Shown here in pieces: positions 7,615 through 15,935 of a stretch of DNA of 36,070 nucleotides (position 1 is the first letter of the stretch; each line of letters starts with the position of its first letter). Below the pieces are notes generated by a model that made no database searches, was not told the DNA's origin, and was given only the letters and a program-made list of their open reading frames with translations. A program made the translations under genes and the position numbers. Origin of the DNA: an uncultured beta proteobacterium (GTDB lineage: Bacteria; Pseudomonadota; Gammaproteobacteria; Burkholderiales; Burkholderiaceae_C); the NCBI GenBank assembly GCA_903886275.1, contig CAISLN010000017.1, positions 1 to 36,070 of the forward strand, written 5' to 3'.

Positions 7615-8529
7615 ATGGCGAACCTGAATATGCCTGCGGGCGTCACGGTGCTGGAGCGCGGTTGGCTGTCGAGCAACAACATCGCCATTGCCGGGCGCGA
7701 CCAATGCGCCCTGATCGACAGCGGCTACTGCACCCACAGCGACCAGACCCTGTTGCTGGTGGACTCCGCGCTGCAGGGGCGACCGCTGGACCTGCTGCTC
7801 AACACCCATTTGCACAGCGACCATGTGGGTGGCAACGCGGCCCTGCAGGCGCACTATCCAGAGATGCAAACGCTGATCCCGCCGGGCCATGCGCAGTATG
7901 TAGCGGCCTGGGACACCGAGCGGCTCAGCTACCAACCCACCGGCCAGAACTGCCCACAGTTTCGCTTCGATGCCACGCTGCAACCGGGCAGCGAACTGTA
8001 CTTAGGCGACCTGCTGTGGCAGGTGCATGCCGCGCCCGGCCACGACAGCCACTCGGTGATTTTGTTTGAGCCGCAAAGCCGCACACTGGTGTCGGCCGAT
8101 GCGCTGTGGGAGCGCGGCTTTGGCGTGGTGTTTCCCGAGTTGGATGGCGACGATGCCTTCCACGAAGTGGCGCAGACGCTCGATGTGATTGAGGCGCTGC
8201 AACCCGCGCTGGTCATTCCCGGCCACGGTGCGCCCTTTACCGACGTGGGGGCCGCCTTGCTGCGCGCACGCCAGCGGCTAGCCGGTTTTGTGGCCGACCC
8301 GGCGCGGCACCGCCAGCATGCGGCCAAGGTGATGCTCAAGTTCAAGCTGCTGGAGCTGCAAAGCGTCAGCATGCTGGCTCTGTTGGCCTGGGCCGAGGCC
8401 ACGCCCTATGTGGCAAAGCTGGTGGCGCACGCCGAGCACAGCCTGGCGCAGGCGCTGGACCTGTTGGTGCAAGACCTGGTGCGCGCCGGTGCTGCGACAC
8501 TACAGGGCAGGCAGCTGCACAACGCCTGA
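7615..8529 (+). CDS. MBL-fold metallo-hydrolase
   Basis: This 304-residue protein has a metallo-beta-lactamase fold. The metal site is HLHSDH (residues 65-70), with further ligands in APGHDSHS (near 142), SADALW (near 163) and IPGHG (near 203). These are the dinuclear-metal residues of glyoxalase II-like hydrolases. A C-terminal helical part of about 80 residues is extra relative to glyoxalase II. It is expressed with an acyl-CoA dehydrogenase and a rhodanese, so a thioester or persulfide substrate is possible, but the sequence does not prove one. The start is three bases after the preceding stop; an ATG five codons in is an alternative. Translation is probably coupled. Confidence 0.83.
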   Translation: MANLNMPAGVTVLERGWLSSNNIAIAGRDQCALIDSGYCTHSDQTLLLVDSALQGRPLDLLLNTHLHSDHVGGNAALQAHYPEMQTLIPPGHAQYVAAWDTERLSYQPTGQNCPQFRFDATLQPGSELYLGDLLWQVHAAPGHDSHSVILFEPQSRTLVSADALWERGFGVVFPELDGDDAFHEVAQTLDVIEALQPALVIPGHGAPFTDVGAALLRARQRLAGFVADPARHRQHAAKVMLKFKLLELQSVSMLALLAWAEATPYVAKLVAHAEHSLAQALDLLVQDLVRAGAATLQGRQLHNA

Positions 8530-8554
8530 ATCAGAAACAACAGGAGACAAGACA

Positions 8555-8977
8555 ATGACTATCAGCAAAGGATTTCGCGCCCTCGTAGACGAGGCCATGG
8601 CCCAGGTCACCACCTATTCGGTGGCCGAGGTGCAGGCCCGCCTCACCGACCCCCAGGTGCAGATCGTCGATATCCGCGACATCCGCGAACTGACCGAGGG
8701 CACCGTGGTCGGCGCCTTTCATGCGCCGCGCGGCATGTTGGAGTTTTGGGTCGATCCGGACTCGCCCTATCACAAGAAAATTTTTGCCAATGAGGCCAAG
8801 GAGTTCATCTTGTTTTGCGGTGCCGGTTGGCGCAGCGCCTTGGCAGCCAAGACTCTGCAGGATATGGGCATGACCAATGTCGCCCACATCGACGGCGGCT
8901 GGGCCGAGTGGGTCAAAGTAGGCGCCCCCACCGAGACGCTGGAAGCGCAAAAAGCCAAACGCGCCGCCAAGGCATGA
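8555..8977 (+). CDS. rhodanese-like sulfurtransferase
   Basis: This 140-residue single-domain protein shows the rhodanese motifs: VDIRDIRE near 38-45, GAFHAPRG near 53, and the active-site loop FCGAGWRS with the persulfide-forming cysteine C88. It ends with DGGWAEW and a lysine-rich tail. Such proteins move sulfane sulfur between donors and acceptors. The ATG has AGGAGA eight bases upstream, and the stop overlaps the YchJ-like gene as ATGA. Grouping with an MBL-fold hydrolase is reminiscent of persulfide-handling pairs, but here the upstream genes are acyl-CoA enzymes, so the sulfur donor is unknown. Confidence 0.87.
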   Translation: MTISKGFRALVDEAMAQVTTYSVAEVQARLTDPQVQIVDIRDIRELTEGTVVGAFHAPRGMLEFWVDPDSPYHKKIFANEAKEFILFCGAGWRSALAAKTLQDMGMTNVAHIDGGWAEWVKVGAPTETLEAQKAKRAAKA

Positions 8978-9387
8978 AGACGCTGGACGCAAGCAGCCCC
9001 TGCCCCTGCGGTCGCGTGGCGGCCAAGTCGCTTTCCTATGGCGACTGCTGCGGCCGCTGGCTGGAGGATGCAACGCAGACCGCGCAGCCGCCCGACGCTC
9101 AGAGCCTGATGCGCTCGCGCTACAGCGCCTTTGTGCTGGAGCGCGAAGCCTATTTGTTGAACAGTTGGGAAGCCAGCCACCGCCCCGAGCGCATCGCGTT
9201 TGATACCGGCGTGAAGTGGCTGGGCCTGGACCTGCGCAGCCACCGCAGCACCGGCGCAGCCAGCGCCGAGGTGGAATTTGTGGCGCGCCAAAAGCCGCTC
9301 CATGGCGCTGCGGTGCGCCTGCACGAGCGCAGCCGTTTTGTCTTGGAGGCCGGTCGCTGGTTGTATGTGGATGGAGATGCCTTGTAG
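8974..9387 (+). CDS. YchJ/UPF0225 family protein with SEC-C type zinc motif
   Basis: This protein has 137 residues. The N-terminus has the SEC-C-like metal motif CPCG...YGDCCGRWL (residues 10-33). The body has the YchJ/UPF0225 sequence LMRSRYSAFVL and VKWLGLDL and is predicted to be an NTF2-like fold. The biochemical role of the family is not established. It starts inside the stop of the rhodanese gene (ATGA), which suggests translational coupling and co-expression with the thiolase-to-rhodanese run. Confidence 0.85.
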   Translation: MKTLDASSPCPCGRVAAKSLSYGDCCGRWLEDATQTAQPPDAQSLMRSRYSAFVLEREAYLLNSWEASHRPERIAFDTGVKWLGLDLRSHRSTGAASAEVEFVARQKPLHGAAVRLHERSRFVLEAGRWLYVDGDAL

Positions 9388-9480
9388 ATTCAGTGGGCTT
9401 ACGAAACCGCCCAAGAGCCTTGCACACCGCTTTTCGCGAGGGGTAAAATGTCATACATTGTTTTACATGCGGGGTGTTCG

Positions 9481-9741
9481 ATGGAACTGGTCATTCGAAA
9501 ATTAGGGAACTCGGTTGGCGTGACCTTGCCGACGGCGCTGCTGCGTGATCTGGATGTTGCAGTCGGGCATTCCTTCACGGTGACGCGCACGGCGGACAAC
9601 GATCTGGTGCTGCGCCCGCAAAGACCGCGCAAGCGCTACACCGCAGCGGAGTTGAACAAGCAATGCAATTTGAAGGCGCCTATGCCAGCGGATTTGCAGA
9701 ACTGGGAGGCCATGCCCGCCGTGGGCGAAGAGGCGCTGTGA
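9481..9741 (+). CDS. MazE-like AbrB-fold antitoxin
   Basis: This 86-residue protein has an N-terminal SpoVT/AbrB swapped-hairpin DNA-binding domain (RKLGNSVGVTLPTALL, about residues 6-21) and a C-terminal tail rich in charged residues that would wrap the toxin. The ATG at 9481 is preferred; a start at 9448 would add 11 residues unlike the family. The region just before it contains ATGT-N3-ACAT and a second TACAT, possible autoregulation half-sites. The stop overlaps the GTG start of the MazF-like toxin, the usual coupled antitoxin-toxin order. Confidence 0.8.
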   Translation: MELVIRKLGNSVGVTLPTALLRDLDVAVGHSFTVTRTADNDLVLRPQRPRKRYTAAELNKQCNLKAPMPADLQNWEAMPAVGEEAL

Positions 9742-10109
9742 ACAAGCCTGCAGCCAAGGGAGCAGGCAGCAAGGTTCCCCGGCAGGGGGACATCCTGCTG
9801 ATCGCGCTGGATCCCACGCTGGGTAGCGAAATCCACGGCACGCGCCCGGTGCTGGTGCTTTCCAACCAGGAGTTCAACCGCCTGGGGCGTGCCTTGGTTG
9901 CACCCATTACCCAGGGCAGTTTTGAGCGCGTTGCCGGTTGGGCGGTAACGCTGATGGGCGCCGGCACACAGACCCAGGGCGCCGCAGTGGTCAGCCAATG
10001 CCGTGTACTGGATTGGCAAGCGCGCCAGGCCAAGCGCGTGGAGACAGTGCCCAGGGAGGTCATTGAAGAAGCCCTGGCAAGGCTGGAGGCCATGACCGCC
10101 AGCAGCTGA
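9738..10109 (+). CDS. MazF/PemK-family mRNA interferase toxin
   Basis: This 123-residue protein from a GTG start overlaps the antitoxin stop (GTGA). The MazF fold is indicated by VPRQGDILLIALDPTLGSE near residue 13, the conserved RPVLVLS strand near 40, APITQG near 59 and the QCRVLDW strand near 88. MazF proteins are sequence-specific endoribonucleases that stop translation. No truncation is seen. The pair is followed 19 bases later by an unrelated HAD phosphatase gene. Confidence 0.85.
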   Translation: MNKPAAKGAGSKVPRQGDILLIALDPTLGSEIHGTRPVLVLSNQEFNRLGRALVAPITQGSFERVAGWAVTLMGAGTQTQGAAVVSQCRVLDWQARQAKRVETVPREVIEEALARLEAMTASS

Positions 10110-10128
10110 TCCCCTCGATAATCGGCGC

Positions 10129-10779
10129 ATGAAATTTGATGCCGTGTTATTTGACTGCGATGGCGTGTTGGTGGATTCGGAGGCGATCACCAATGGCGTG
10201 CTGCGCGACATGCTCGACGAGCGCGGTTGGTCCATGACGCTCAAGCAGTGCATGGACCTGTTTGTGGGCAACACCGTGACCGACAAGCGCAGCGAGATCG
10301 AGGCGCGCACCGGTCTGCCCCTGAGCGCCGACTGGTTGCTGGAATTTCGCGAGCGGCGCAATGCGGCGCTGGTGGCCGATATCCAGGTCATCCCCAACAT
10401 CCACCAGGCTGTGAAGGCGCTGCACCTGGCCACTGCTGGGCGCATTGCCTGCGCCTCGGGCGCGGACCGCTTCAAGGTGGAGATGATGCTCACGCAGGTG
10501 GGGTTGGCAGAGTATTTTGTGGGCAATATCTTTAGCGGCCATGAGATGGCGCGCTCCAAGCCGCACCCCGATGTCTACTTGGCTGCAGCCGCCCATCTGG
10601 GCGTGGACCCCAGCCGCTGCGCGGTGGTGGAAGACACGCTCACCGGCCTGGCTGCTGGCCTTGCCGCAGGTGCCACCGTGTTTGCCTATGTGCCGCAGGG
10701 CGACGGGCGAGAGCTGCTGGAGGCCGGCGCCACGCAGGTGTTTGCCGACATGGCGGCCCTGCCCGGCTTGTTGCGATAG
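10129..10779 (+). CDS. HAD-superfamily hydrolase, subfamily IA (sugar-phosphatase-like)
   Basis: This 216-residue protein has all four HAD motifs: the nucleophile motif DCDGVLVDSE (about residues 9-18), the motif II serine in ACASGA (near 107), the motif III lysine in RSKPHPDVY (near 142) and the motif IV acids in VVEDTLTG (near 165). The cap is helical, as in subfamily IA. It resembles phosphoglycolate phosphatase, beta-phosphoglucomutase or 6-phosphogluconate phosphatase relatives; the substrate is not readable. The ATG follows the MazF-like gene closely on the same strand, so it may share transcription, but there is no functional link that I can see. Confidence 0.87.
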   Translation: MKFDAVLFDCDGVLVDSEAITNGVLRDMLDERGWSMTLKQCMDLFVGNTVTDKRSEIEARTGLPLSADWLLEFRERRNAALVADIQVIPNIHQAVKALHLATAGRIACASGADRFKVEMMLTQVGLAEYFVGNIFSGHEMARSKPHPDVYLAAAAHLGVDPSRCAVVEDTLTGLAAGLAAGATVFAYVPQGDGRELLEAGATQVFADMAALPGLLR

Positions 10780-10837
10780 TCGGGCGAGGCCCGGTCACAG
10801 GGTTCGTGCTTAGAATGCGCCTAACCGAGGGCCTGCC

Positions 10838-11143
10838 ATGCGACTCACCCCTTTTGAACGCCAAGCGCTGAAAGCTGCTGCACAAAACTGCTTCGATGCA
10901 CAGGTTGTGGTGCGCCTGTTTGGCTCGCGCCTGGACGACAGCCGCAAGGGTGGCGACATCGACTTGCACATCGCCACCCAATTGACCGACCCGGCGCAGA
11001 TTGCGCGGGCGCATTCCCGTTTTTTGGCGCAGGTCTACGCCAGCATGGGTGAGCAAAAGATGGATGTGCTCATCGATTACCCACCGCGGCAGCAAGAGTT
11101 GCCGGTGTACCGCATTGCCCGCGAGCAAGGGCTTGTGCTGTGA
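10838..11143 (+). CDS. MNT-domain nucleotidyltransferase antitoxin
   Basis: This 101-residue minimal nucleotidyltransferase has GSRLDDSRKGGDIDL (residues 29-43), in which GS and the DxD acids bind ATP and metal. A third acid lies in KMDVLID near 73. The stop overlaps the GTG start of the HEPN partner (GTGA). By comparison with MntA-HepT, it probably AMPylates and silences the HEPN toxin. The sequence differs clearly from the other MNT gene at 4528, so this is not a recent duplication. Confidence 0.82.
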   Translation: MRLTPFERQALKAAAQNCFDAQVVVRLFGSRLDDSRKGGDIDLHIATQLTDPAQIARAHSRFLAQVYASMGEQKMDVLIDYPPRQQELPVYRIAREQGLVL

Positions 11144-11604
11144 CGGAGTTGCCCATGTTGGTGTTGCAGGAAGCGTGGCGCCAATGCGATCGCCACATGC
11201 ACCATATGTTGCATGCTTTGGCCGCATTGCGTGGCAGTTTGCCACTGTCGCCACAGTCGGCCGCCACACTGGATGACGAAGCCGTTCAGGACTGGGACCA
11301 GTTCATCCTGCGCTTCACCAAGCTGCAGGATGCGATGGGCGCACGCTTATTTCCCGCCGTTCTGGCATGCCTTCAGGAGCCGTATGAAGACCGGCCCATG
11401 CTCGATAAACTGAACCGCCTGGAGAAGCTGGGCTATTTGGGCAGCGTGGAGCAGTGGAATGTGCTGCGTGCCATTCGCAACCGCTTTGCGCACGATTACC
11501 CGCAAGACGATGCCATGCGCGCGGCCTATCTGAATGAGGCGGTGCAAGCCGTGCCCCTGCTGCAGGAATTGCTTGCAAGGGTTGCGCCCTTGGTGAAGCC
11601 TTGA
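11140..11604 (+). CDS. HEPN-domain toxin (HepT-like)
   Basis: This 154-residue helical protein begins at a GTG that overlaps the nucleotidyltransferase stop. The key RNase motif is RNRFAHDY, where R113, H118 and Y120 give Rx4HxY, the catalytic motif of HepT whose tyrosine is the AMPylation target. HEPN toxins of this type cleave RNA, often tRNA. The N-terminal 45 residues are longer than in short HepT proteins. The pair appears intact, in contrast to the decayed copy at 4826-4946. Confidence 0.8.
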   Translation: MTELPMLVLQEAWRQCDRHMHHMLHALAALRGSLPLSPQSAATLDDEAVQDWDQFILRFTKLQDAMGARLFPAVLACLQEPYEDRPMLDKLNRLEKLGYLGSVEQWNVLRAIRNRFAHDYPQDDAMRAAYLNEAVQAVPLLQELLARVAPLVKP

Positions 11605-11672
11605 GTTTGCACGGCCACCTGCCACTGTGCCCTTGCCCCGCAGAGATTTGTGCAAACGTTCAGATCGCTGCA

Positions 11673-11728
11673 GCGCGGGTAGCGCCACCCCCTTGACCCG
11701 TCTGGCATCGTTACCCGCTACCCCGCGC
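11673..11728. repeat. inverted repeat between convergent HEPN and hemoglobin genes
   Basis: The arms GCGCGGGTAGC (11673-11683) and GCTACCCCGCGC (11717-11728) pair with one extra C, around a 33-base loop. The right arm overlaps the hemoglobin gene's stop codon. It may form a transcript-end hairpin between the convergent genes, but no T-run follows on either strand. Low-confidence terminator. Confidence 0.35.
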
Positions 11729-12122
11729 AGCTGTGGCTGGTGTTGAGCAGGTGCGTGGCCATTTGGTCAAAGGTCTGGATGAGCAGCGCGCGAAAAGCGA
11801 TGTCGCTCACCTGCTCGGTGAGCGCTTGGGTCATGCACAGCATCCATTCATCCCGCATGGCCTGGCTCACCGCATAGGGCGCATGGCGCATGCGCAGGCG
11901 GGGATGCCCCTTCTTGGCCATATAGAGTGCGGGGCCACCGAACCAGCCGGACAAAAATTCAAACAGGCTTGTGGCGCTGCCGTCCAAGCTTTCGGGGTGC
12001 AACTGCCGCACCGCGTAAGCCTCTGGCAGCGAGTCCATCAGTGCATAAAAACGCTGCACCAGGGCGCGAATGGCAGCTTCGCCGCCGAGTTGGTCGTAGG
12101 GGGTAGCAACAGCGGTATGCAT
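11718..12122 (-). CDS. group II truncated hemoglobin (trHbO-like)
   Basis: This 134-residue protein has YDQLGGEAAIRALVQRFY at the N-terminus, and then the group II block GHPRLRMRHAPY with the proximal heme histidine H80 and the group-specific tryptophan W93 in RDEW. Such globins bind O2, NO and peroxide and are linked to oxygen delivery or reactive nitrogen and oxygen detoxification. The ATG at 12122 fits the family length; upstream in-frame codons have no similarity. It lies 94 bases after ybgE on the same strand, so it may be the last gene of the cytochrome bd operon. That would pair an NO-tolerant oxidase with an NO/O2-binding globin. Confidence 0.87.
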   Translation of the reverse strand: MHTAVATPYDQLGGEAAIRALVQRFYALMDSLPEAYAVRQLHPESLDGSATSLFEFLSGWFGGPALYMAKKGHPRLRMRHAPYAVSQAMRDEWMLCMTQALTEQVSDIAFRALLIQTFDQMATHLLNTSHSCAG

Positions 12123-12216
12123 CGGGTCTTTCGCAGAGAAAAAAAGTGGCTCGGTCGCAGTATGAATGGCTGGCTCAAACCATGCTTGGATGCAATGGAT
12201 ATAGGTTGGATAGCGC

Positions 12217-12510
12217 TCATAGTCCCCACCGCAACCCTGCCGCCAGCAGCAGGGCGGCCGTACACGACCAGCCCGAGAACAGCAGCCTCCAAGCCAAGGC
12301 AAGGGGCACAAAGCCCACGCCGCGCACCATGCCAGCACACATGGCCCAGAAGATCGCCATAACAAAACCGTGGTCCACGCTGCCATCGGCGCGCGCGAGC
12401 AGCAGCGGATAGATGCTGCCCGCCAGCATGATGGCCAACGCCGCGATCAGGCTGGGCAGGTGCATGGCGCTGGGCACGCGTTCCGAGGGCGTCACTGCCT
12501 GGGGCATCAC
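12217..12510 (-). CDS. ybgE: cyd operon protein YbgE
   Basis: This 97-residue protein has three predicted membrane segments (about 20-38, 48-65 and 78-95), and the wording HGFVMAIFWAMCAGMVRGVGF is typical of YbgE proteins found after cydX. Its function is unknown; it is thought to be an accessory of cytochrome bd. The GTG start overlaps the cydX stop; an ATG immediately after, at 12507, is equally possible. Position and topology agree with the family. Confidence 0.8.
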   Translation of the reverse strand: MMPQAVTPSERVPSAMHLPSLIAALAIMLAGSIYPLLLARADGSVDHGFVMAIFWAMCAGMVRGVGFVPLALAWRLLFSGWSCTAALLLAAGLRWGL

Positions 12511-12626
12511 GGCTCTTTGTCCTTGCGTGCGGACGCACGCGCCTCTTCATTTTCGCCCCACAGCGCATTCAGAATGGCGAGCAAGACGGCAAAGCCGACG
12601 CCCAAAATCCAGGCAAAGTACCACAT
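12507..12626 (-). CDS. cydX: cytochrome bd oxidase small subunit CydX
   Basis: This is a 39-residue single-pass membrane peptide. It starts MWYFAWILG and continues with a hydrophobic helix, then WGENEEARA and a charged tail; the WYFAWILG and ALWGE wording is diagnostic of CydX. It stabilises the heme groups of the CydAB complex. The start lies 20 bases after the Rieske gene's stop, and the stop overlaps ybgE. CydX normally follows cydB directly; here the Rieske gene separates them. Confidence 0.9.
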   Translation of the reverse strand: MWYFAWILGVGFAVLLAILNALWGENEEARASARKDKEP

Positions 12627-12646
12627 GTTTTTTCCTGTCTCAGCGC

Positions 12647-13246
12647 TCAGGCTGCGTTGTCTTCACCGATCAGCAGTCGGCTGGCGGTGAGGTATTTGTG
12701 GGGTGGCACTTCCAGATTGGTGGGTGCCGGTTTGTTCTTGAAGACCCGCCCGGCCAGATCGAAGGTGGAGCCATGGCAGGGGCAAAAGAAGCCACCGCTC
12801 CAGTCCGCGCCGACGCTGGGGTTGTTGCTGCCCTTGGGCACGGAACTGGGCGAGCAGCCCAGATGTGTGCAGATGCCCACCAGCACCACAAACTCGTCTT
12901 TGATGGAGCGATGGGCGTTTTGCGCATAGGCCGGTTGCTGCTCGCGCTCCGAGCCCGGGTCCACCAGCTGGTCATCCAGTGCGGCGAGCCCTGCCAGCAT
13001 CTCCGGGGTGCGGCGCAATATCCAGACCGGCTTGCCGCGCCACTCCACCATTTTGGTTTCGCCCGGTGCCAAGTCGGCGATGTCCACCTCCACGCTGGAG
13101 CCCATGGCGCGGGCCCGCTCGCTGGGGGCGAAGCTGGAGACAAAGGGCACGGCCGTTGCGGCTGCCGCAACAGAAGCCAGCGCGCCCGTCATCAGCACCC
13201 ACTTGCGGCGCTCCTCGTCTTGTGCGGGCGGTTTAGTAAGCGGCAT
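12647..13246 (-). CDS. petA: Rieske [2Fe-2S] protein (ubiquinol-cytochrome c reductase ISP-like) inside the cyd operon
   Basis: This 199-residue protein has a twin-arginine-like N-terminus (EERRKWVLMTG, then one membrane anchor about 17-40). It carries the Rieske cluster ligands in CTHLGC (near 126-131) and CPCHGS (near 156-161), including the cysteines of the disulfide. The C-terminus PTNLEVPPHKYL is typical of the bc1 iron-sulfur subunit. Its start overlaps the cydB stop by 14 bases and cydX follows 20 bases later. It is therefore embedded in the bd oxidase operon, with no cytochrome b or c1 gene next to it. Either it is the bc1 subunit displaced here, or an additional Rieske protein working with the bd oxidase; only the position is seen directly. 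Confidence 0.88.
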   Translation of the reverse strand: MPLTKPPAQDEERRKWVLMTGALASVAAAATAVPFVSSFAPSERARAMGSSVEVDIADLAPGETKMVEWRGKPVWILRRTPEMLAGLAALDDQLVDPGSEREQQPAYAQNAHRSIKDEFVVLVGICTHLGCSPSSVPKGSNNPSVGADWSGGFFCPCHGSTFDLAGRVFKNKPAPTNLEVPPHKYLTASRLLIGEDNAA

Positions 13247-14369
13247 GGTCGTGCTCCCGTATGTAAGCTGCTGTCACCTTGCCGCGCATGACGCGGTAGG
13301 CCCAGGAGGTGTAGAGAATGATGAGGGGCATAAAAAGCAGGGTGGCCCAGAACATGATGCCCAGCGTCAGGTGGCTAGACACGCTGTCCCACACCGTCAG
13401 GCTGGCCGCTGGCATGGAGCTCGACGGCATGATGAAGGGGAACATGGAGGCGCCCGCCGTGCCGATCACGCCGAGCACCGCCAGCGACGAGGCCACGAAG
13501 GCGCTCAAGGTCCAACGCAGGCGCAGCAGCATTGCAGCCAGCAGCGCACAGCCAATGCCCAGTGCCGGCAGCAGCCAGAGCAGCGGCTGTTTGCCATAGT
13601 TGGCCATCCAGGCACCCGCTTCGCGCACCACGGTTTTGGTCATGGGGTCGGGTAGGGCGTTTGCGTCTATTGCCGAGGCAATGCGGTAGCCGTCTATGCT
13701 CTGCAGCCAAAAGCCCGCACCCACAAAGGCCAGCACCATGAGCAGTGCGGCACCGGTGGCCGCGCGTATGGTGCGCGCTTGGATGATGCCCTCGGTGCGG
13801 TGGGCCAAATAGGTGCCGCCCTGCAGGGTGACCATGGCGCTGCTGACCACGCCGGCCAGCAGGGCAAAGGGGTTGAGCAATTGCCAAAAGCTGCCGCTGT
13901 AGGTGGAGACCATGTAGGCGTCGAACGCAAAGGGCACGCCTTGGAGCAGGTTGCCAAAGGCCACGCCAAAAATCAGCGGTGGCACCGAGCCGCCTATAAA
14001 CAGGCCCCAGTCCCAGGTGCTGCGCCATGCCGAATTGTGGATCTTGCTGCGGTAGTCAAAGCCCACCGGGCGAAAGAAAAGTGCCCACAGCACCACCAGC
14101 ATGGCCCAGTAAAAGCCGCTAAAGGCCGTGGCATAAACCAATGGCCAGGCCGCAAAGATGGCGCCACCACCGGTAATGAACCAGACCTGGTTGCCATCCC
14201 AATGCGGCCCCACCGTGTTGATGACCACGCGGCGCTCCAGGTCGTTGCGCCCGACAAAGGGCAGCAGCGTTCCCACGCCCATGTCGTGCCCGTCCATGAT
14301 GGCAAAGCCCACCAGCAGCACGCCCACCAGCAGCCACCAGATGATCTTGAGAGTTGAGTAATCAAACAT
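13233..14369 (-). CDS. cydB: cytochrome bd ubiquinol oxidase subunit II
   Basis: This 378-residue protein is close to the 379 of E. coli CydB, with about eight or nine membrane segments. Recognisable stretches are FDYSTLKIIWWLLVG at the start, MDGHDMGVGTLLP near 26, GPHWDGNQVWFITGGGA near 54 and a hydrophobic end with MPLIILYTSWAYRVMRGKV. It is the structural partner of CydA in the inner membrane. The ATG lies nine bases after the cydA stop. The 3' end overlaps the Rieske gene, suggesting translational coupling. Confidence 0.95.
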   Translation of the reverse strand: MFDYSTLKIIWWLLVGVLLVGFAIMDGHDMGVGTLLPFVGRNDLERRVVINTVGPHWDGNQVWFITGGGAIFAAWPLVYATAFSGFYWAMLVVLWALFFRPVGFDYRSKIHNSAWRSTWDWGLFIGGSVPPLIFGVAFGNLLQGVPFAFDAYMVSTYSGSFWQLLNPFALLAGVVSSAMVTLQGGTYLAHRTEGIIQARTIRAATGAALLMVLAFVGAGFWLQSIDGYRIASAIDANALPDPMTKTVVREAGAWMANYGKQPLLWLLPALGIGCALLAAMLLRLRWTLSAFVASSLAVLGVIGTAGASMFPFIMPSSSMPAASLTVWDSVSSHLTLGIMFWATLLFMPLIILYTSWAYRVMRGKVTAAYIREHDHAAY

Positions 14370-14378
14370 GGTGATTCC

Positions 14379-15935
14379 TTAAGCGTGCTGTGCTTCGTTG
14401 TCATAGCGGCCCGTGCCCAGGCTGCCGGGGCCCATGCGGGCGAACTTGACCATCAGGAACATCTCCACCACCAGCAGTACGGTGTAGAAGCCGATGAAGC
14501 CGGCCAGCGAGCCATACAGGCTGCCCACACTGAGCGTTGACACACTCAGGTGCGTGGGCAGCACGCCATAAATCGTCCAAGGCTGGCGGCCATACTCGGC
14601 CACAAACCAGCCCAGCTCGCAGGCGATCCAGGGCGCGGGCAGCATCCAAAGAGCGGCTTTGAGCAGCCAGCGCTTGTCCATGCAGGCCGACTTCAAGGTG
14701 CTCCAAAAGGCCAGGCCAAACAGCAGCAGCATGGCAAAGCCCAGCGCGACCATCAGGCGAAAGGCCCAGAACATGGGAGTGACGCGCGGCACGGTGTCGT
14801 TGACGGCGCGCGCGATGATCTCGGGGGTGGCGGCGTTCACATCCACCACATATTTTTTGAGCAGCAGGCCAAAGCCCAGGTCCGCCTTGTGCTCCTCGAA
14901 GACACGCTTGGCAACGCCGTCTTCACGGTTGGCGCGCAGGGCCTCCAGTGCTTTCACGGCGATGATGCCGCGCACAATGCGCTCGCGGTTCTTGGCCTTG
15001 ATCTCATGGATGCCGGGTATCTCCTTGCTGAGCGACCTTGTACCGATCACGCCCATGAGCCAGGGAATTTCAAGCTCCCAGTTGTTCTTTTGCTCGGCCT
15101 CGTTGATGCTGGCCACCAGCGTGAGTCCCGCAGGAGCCGGCTTGGTCTCCCACATGGCTTCCATGGCGGCCAGTTTGGTCTGCTGCGCCTCACCGACCGT
15201 GTAGCCGGACTCATCGCCCAGCACAATGACGCTGGCCACCGAGGCCAGGCCAAAGGCCGCGGCCACGCGAAAGCTGCGTTTGGCAAATTCCACATCGCGT
15301 TTTTTCAGCAAATACCAGCTCGAAATCGACAACACAAACATGGCGCCGGTGGCGTAGCCGGCCGACACGGTGTGCACAAACTTGGCCTGCGCATCGGGGT
15401 TGAACAAAACGGCCCAGAAGTCGGTCATCTCCATGCGCATGGTCTGGTAGCTGAACTCCGCGCCCACCGGGTTTTGCATCCAGCCGTTGGCAATCAGAAT
15501 CCATAGCGCCGACAGGTTGGTGCCCACCGCCATCAACAGGGTCACCAGCAAATGCTGGGTGCGGCTCAAGCGGTCCCAGCCAAAGAAGAACAGGCCGATC
15601 ATGGTGGACTCCAGGAAGAAGGCCATCAGCCCTTCGATGGCCAGCGGTGCGCCAAAGATGTCTCCCACGTAATGCGAGTAATAGGCCCAGTTGGTGCCGA
15701 ACTGGAACTCCAGCGTGATGCCGGTGGTCACGCCCAGCGCGAAGTTGATGCCAAATAGCTTGCCCCAAAAGCGCGTCATGTCTTTCCAGACCACGTTGCC
15801 GGTCATCACATAGACGCTCTCCATGATGACCAGCATCCACACCATGCCTATGGTCAGCGGCACAAAGAGAAAGTGGTACAGCGCCGTGGCGGCAAACTGC
15901 AGCCTGGAGAGGTCTACCAGTTGTTCCGAAATCAT
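14379..15935 (-). CDS. cydA: cytochrome bd ubiquinol oxidase subunit I
   Basis: This 518-residue protein holds the hemes. The high-spin heme histidine is H21 in [10 protein letters not shown], a second heme histidine is in [10 protein letters not shown] near 186, and the GRQPW signature lies near 440. The long periplasmic Q-loop (about 255-385) is of the E. coli (long) type. The enzyme oxidises quinol and reduces O2 to water, generates a proton gradient by charge separation, and is tolerant of low oxygen and NO. The start overlaps the cydP stop as ATGA. Confidence 0.95.
   Translation of the reverse strand: MISEQLVDLSRLQFAATALYHFLFVPLTIGMVWMLVIMESVYVMTGNVVWKDMTRFWGKLFGINFALGVTTGITLEFQFGTNWAYYSHYVGDIFGAPLAIEGLMAFFLESTMIGLFFFGWDRLSRTQHLLVTLLMAVGTNLSALWILIANGWMQNPVGAEFSYQTMRMEMTDFWAVLFNPDAQAKFVHTVSAGYATGAMFVLSISSWYLLKKRDVEFAKRSFRVAAAFGLASVASVIVLGDESGYTVGEAQQTKLAAMEAMWETKPAPAGLTLVASINEAEQKNNWELEIPWLMGVIGTRSLSKEIPGIHEIKAKNRERIVRGIIAVKALEALRANREDGVAKRVFEEHKADLGFGLLLKKYVVDVNAATPEIIARAVNDTVPRVTPMFWAFRLMVALGFAMLLLFGLAFWSTLKSACMDKRWLLKAALWMLPAPWIACELGWFVAEYGRQPWTIYGVLPTHLSVSTLSVGSLYGSLAGFIGFYTVLLVVEMFLMVKFARMGPGSLGTGRYDNEAQHA

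Noticed and set aside
12647..13246. Normal petABC (cytochrome bc1) operon
   Set aside because: No cytochrome b or c1 gene adjoins; the flanking genes are cydB and cydX with overlapping or near junctions.
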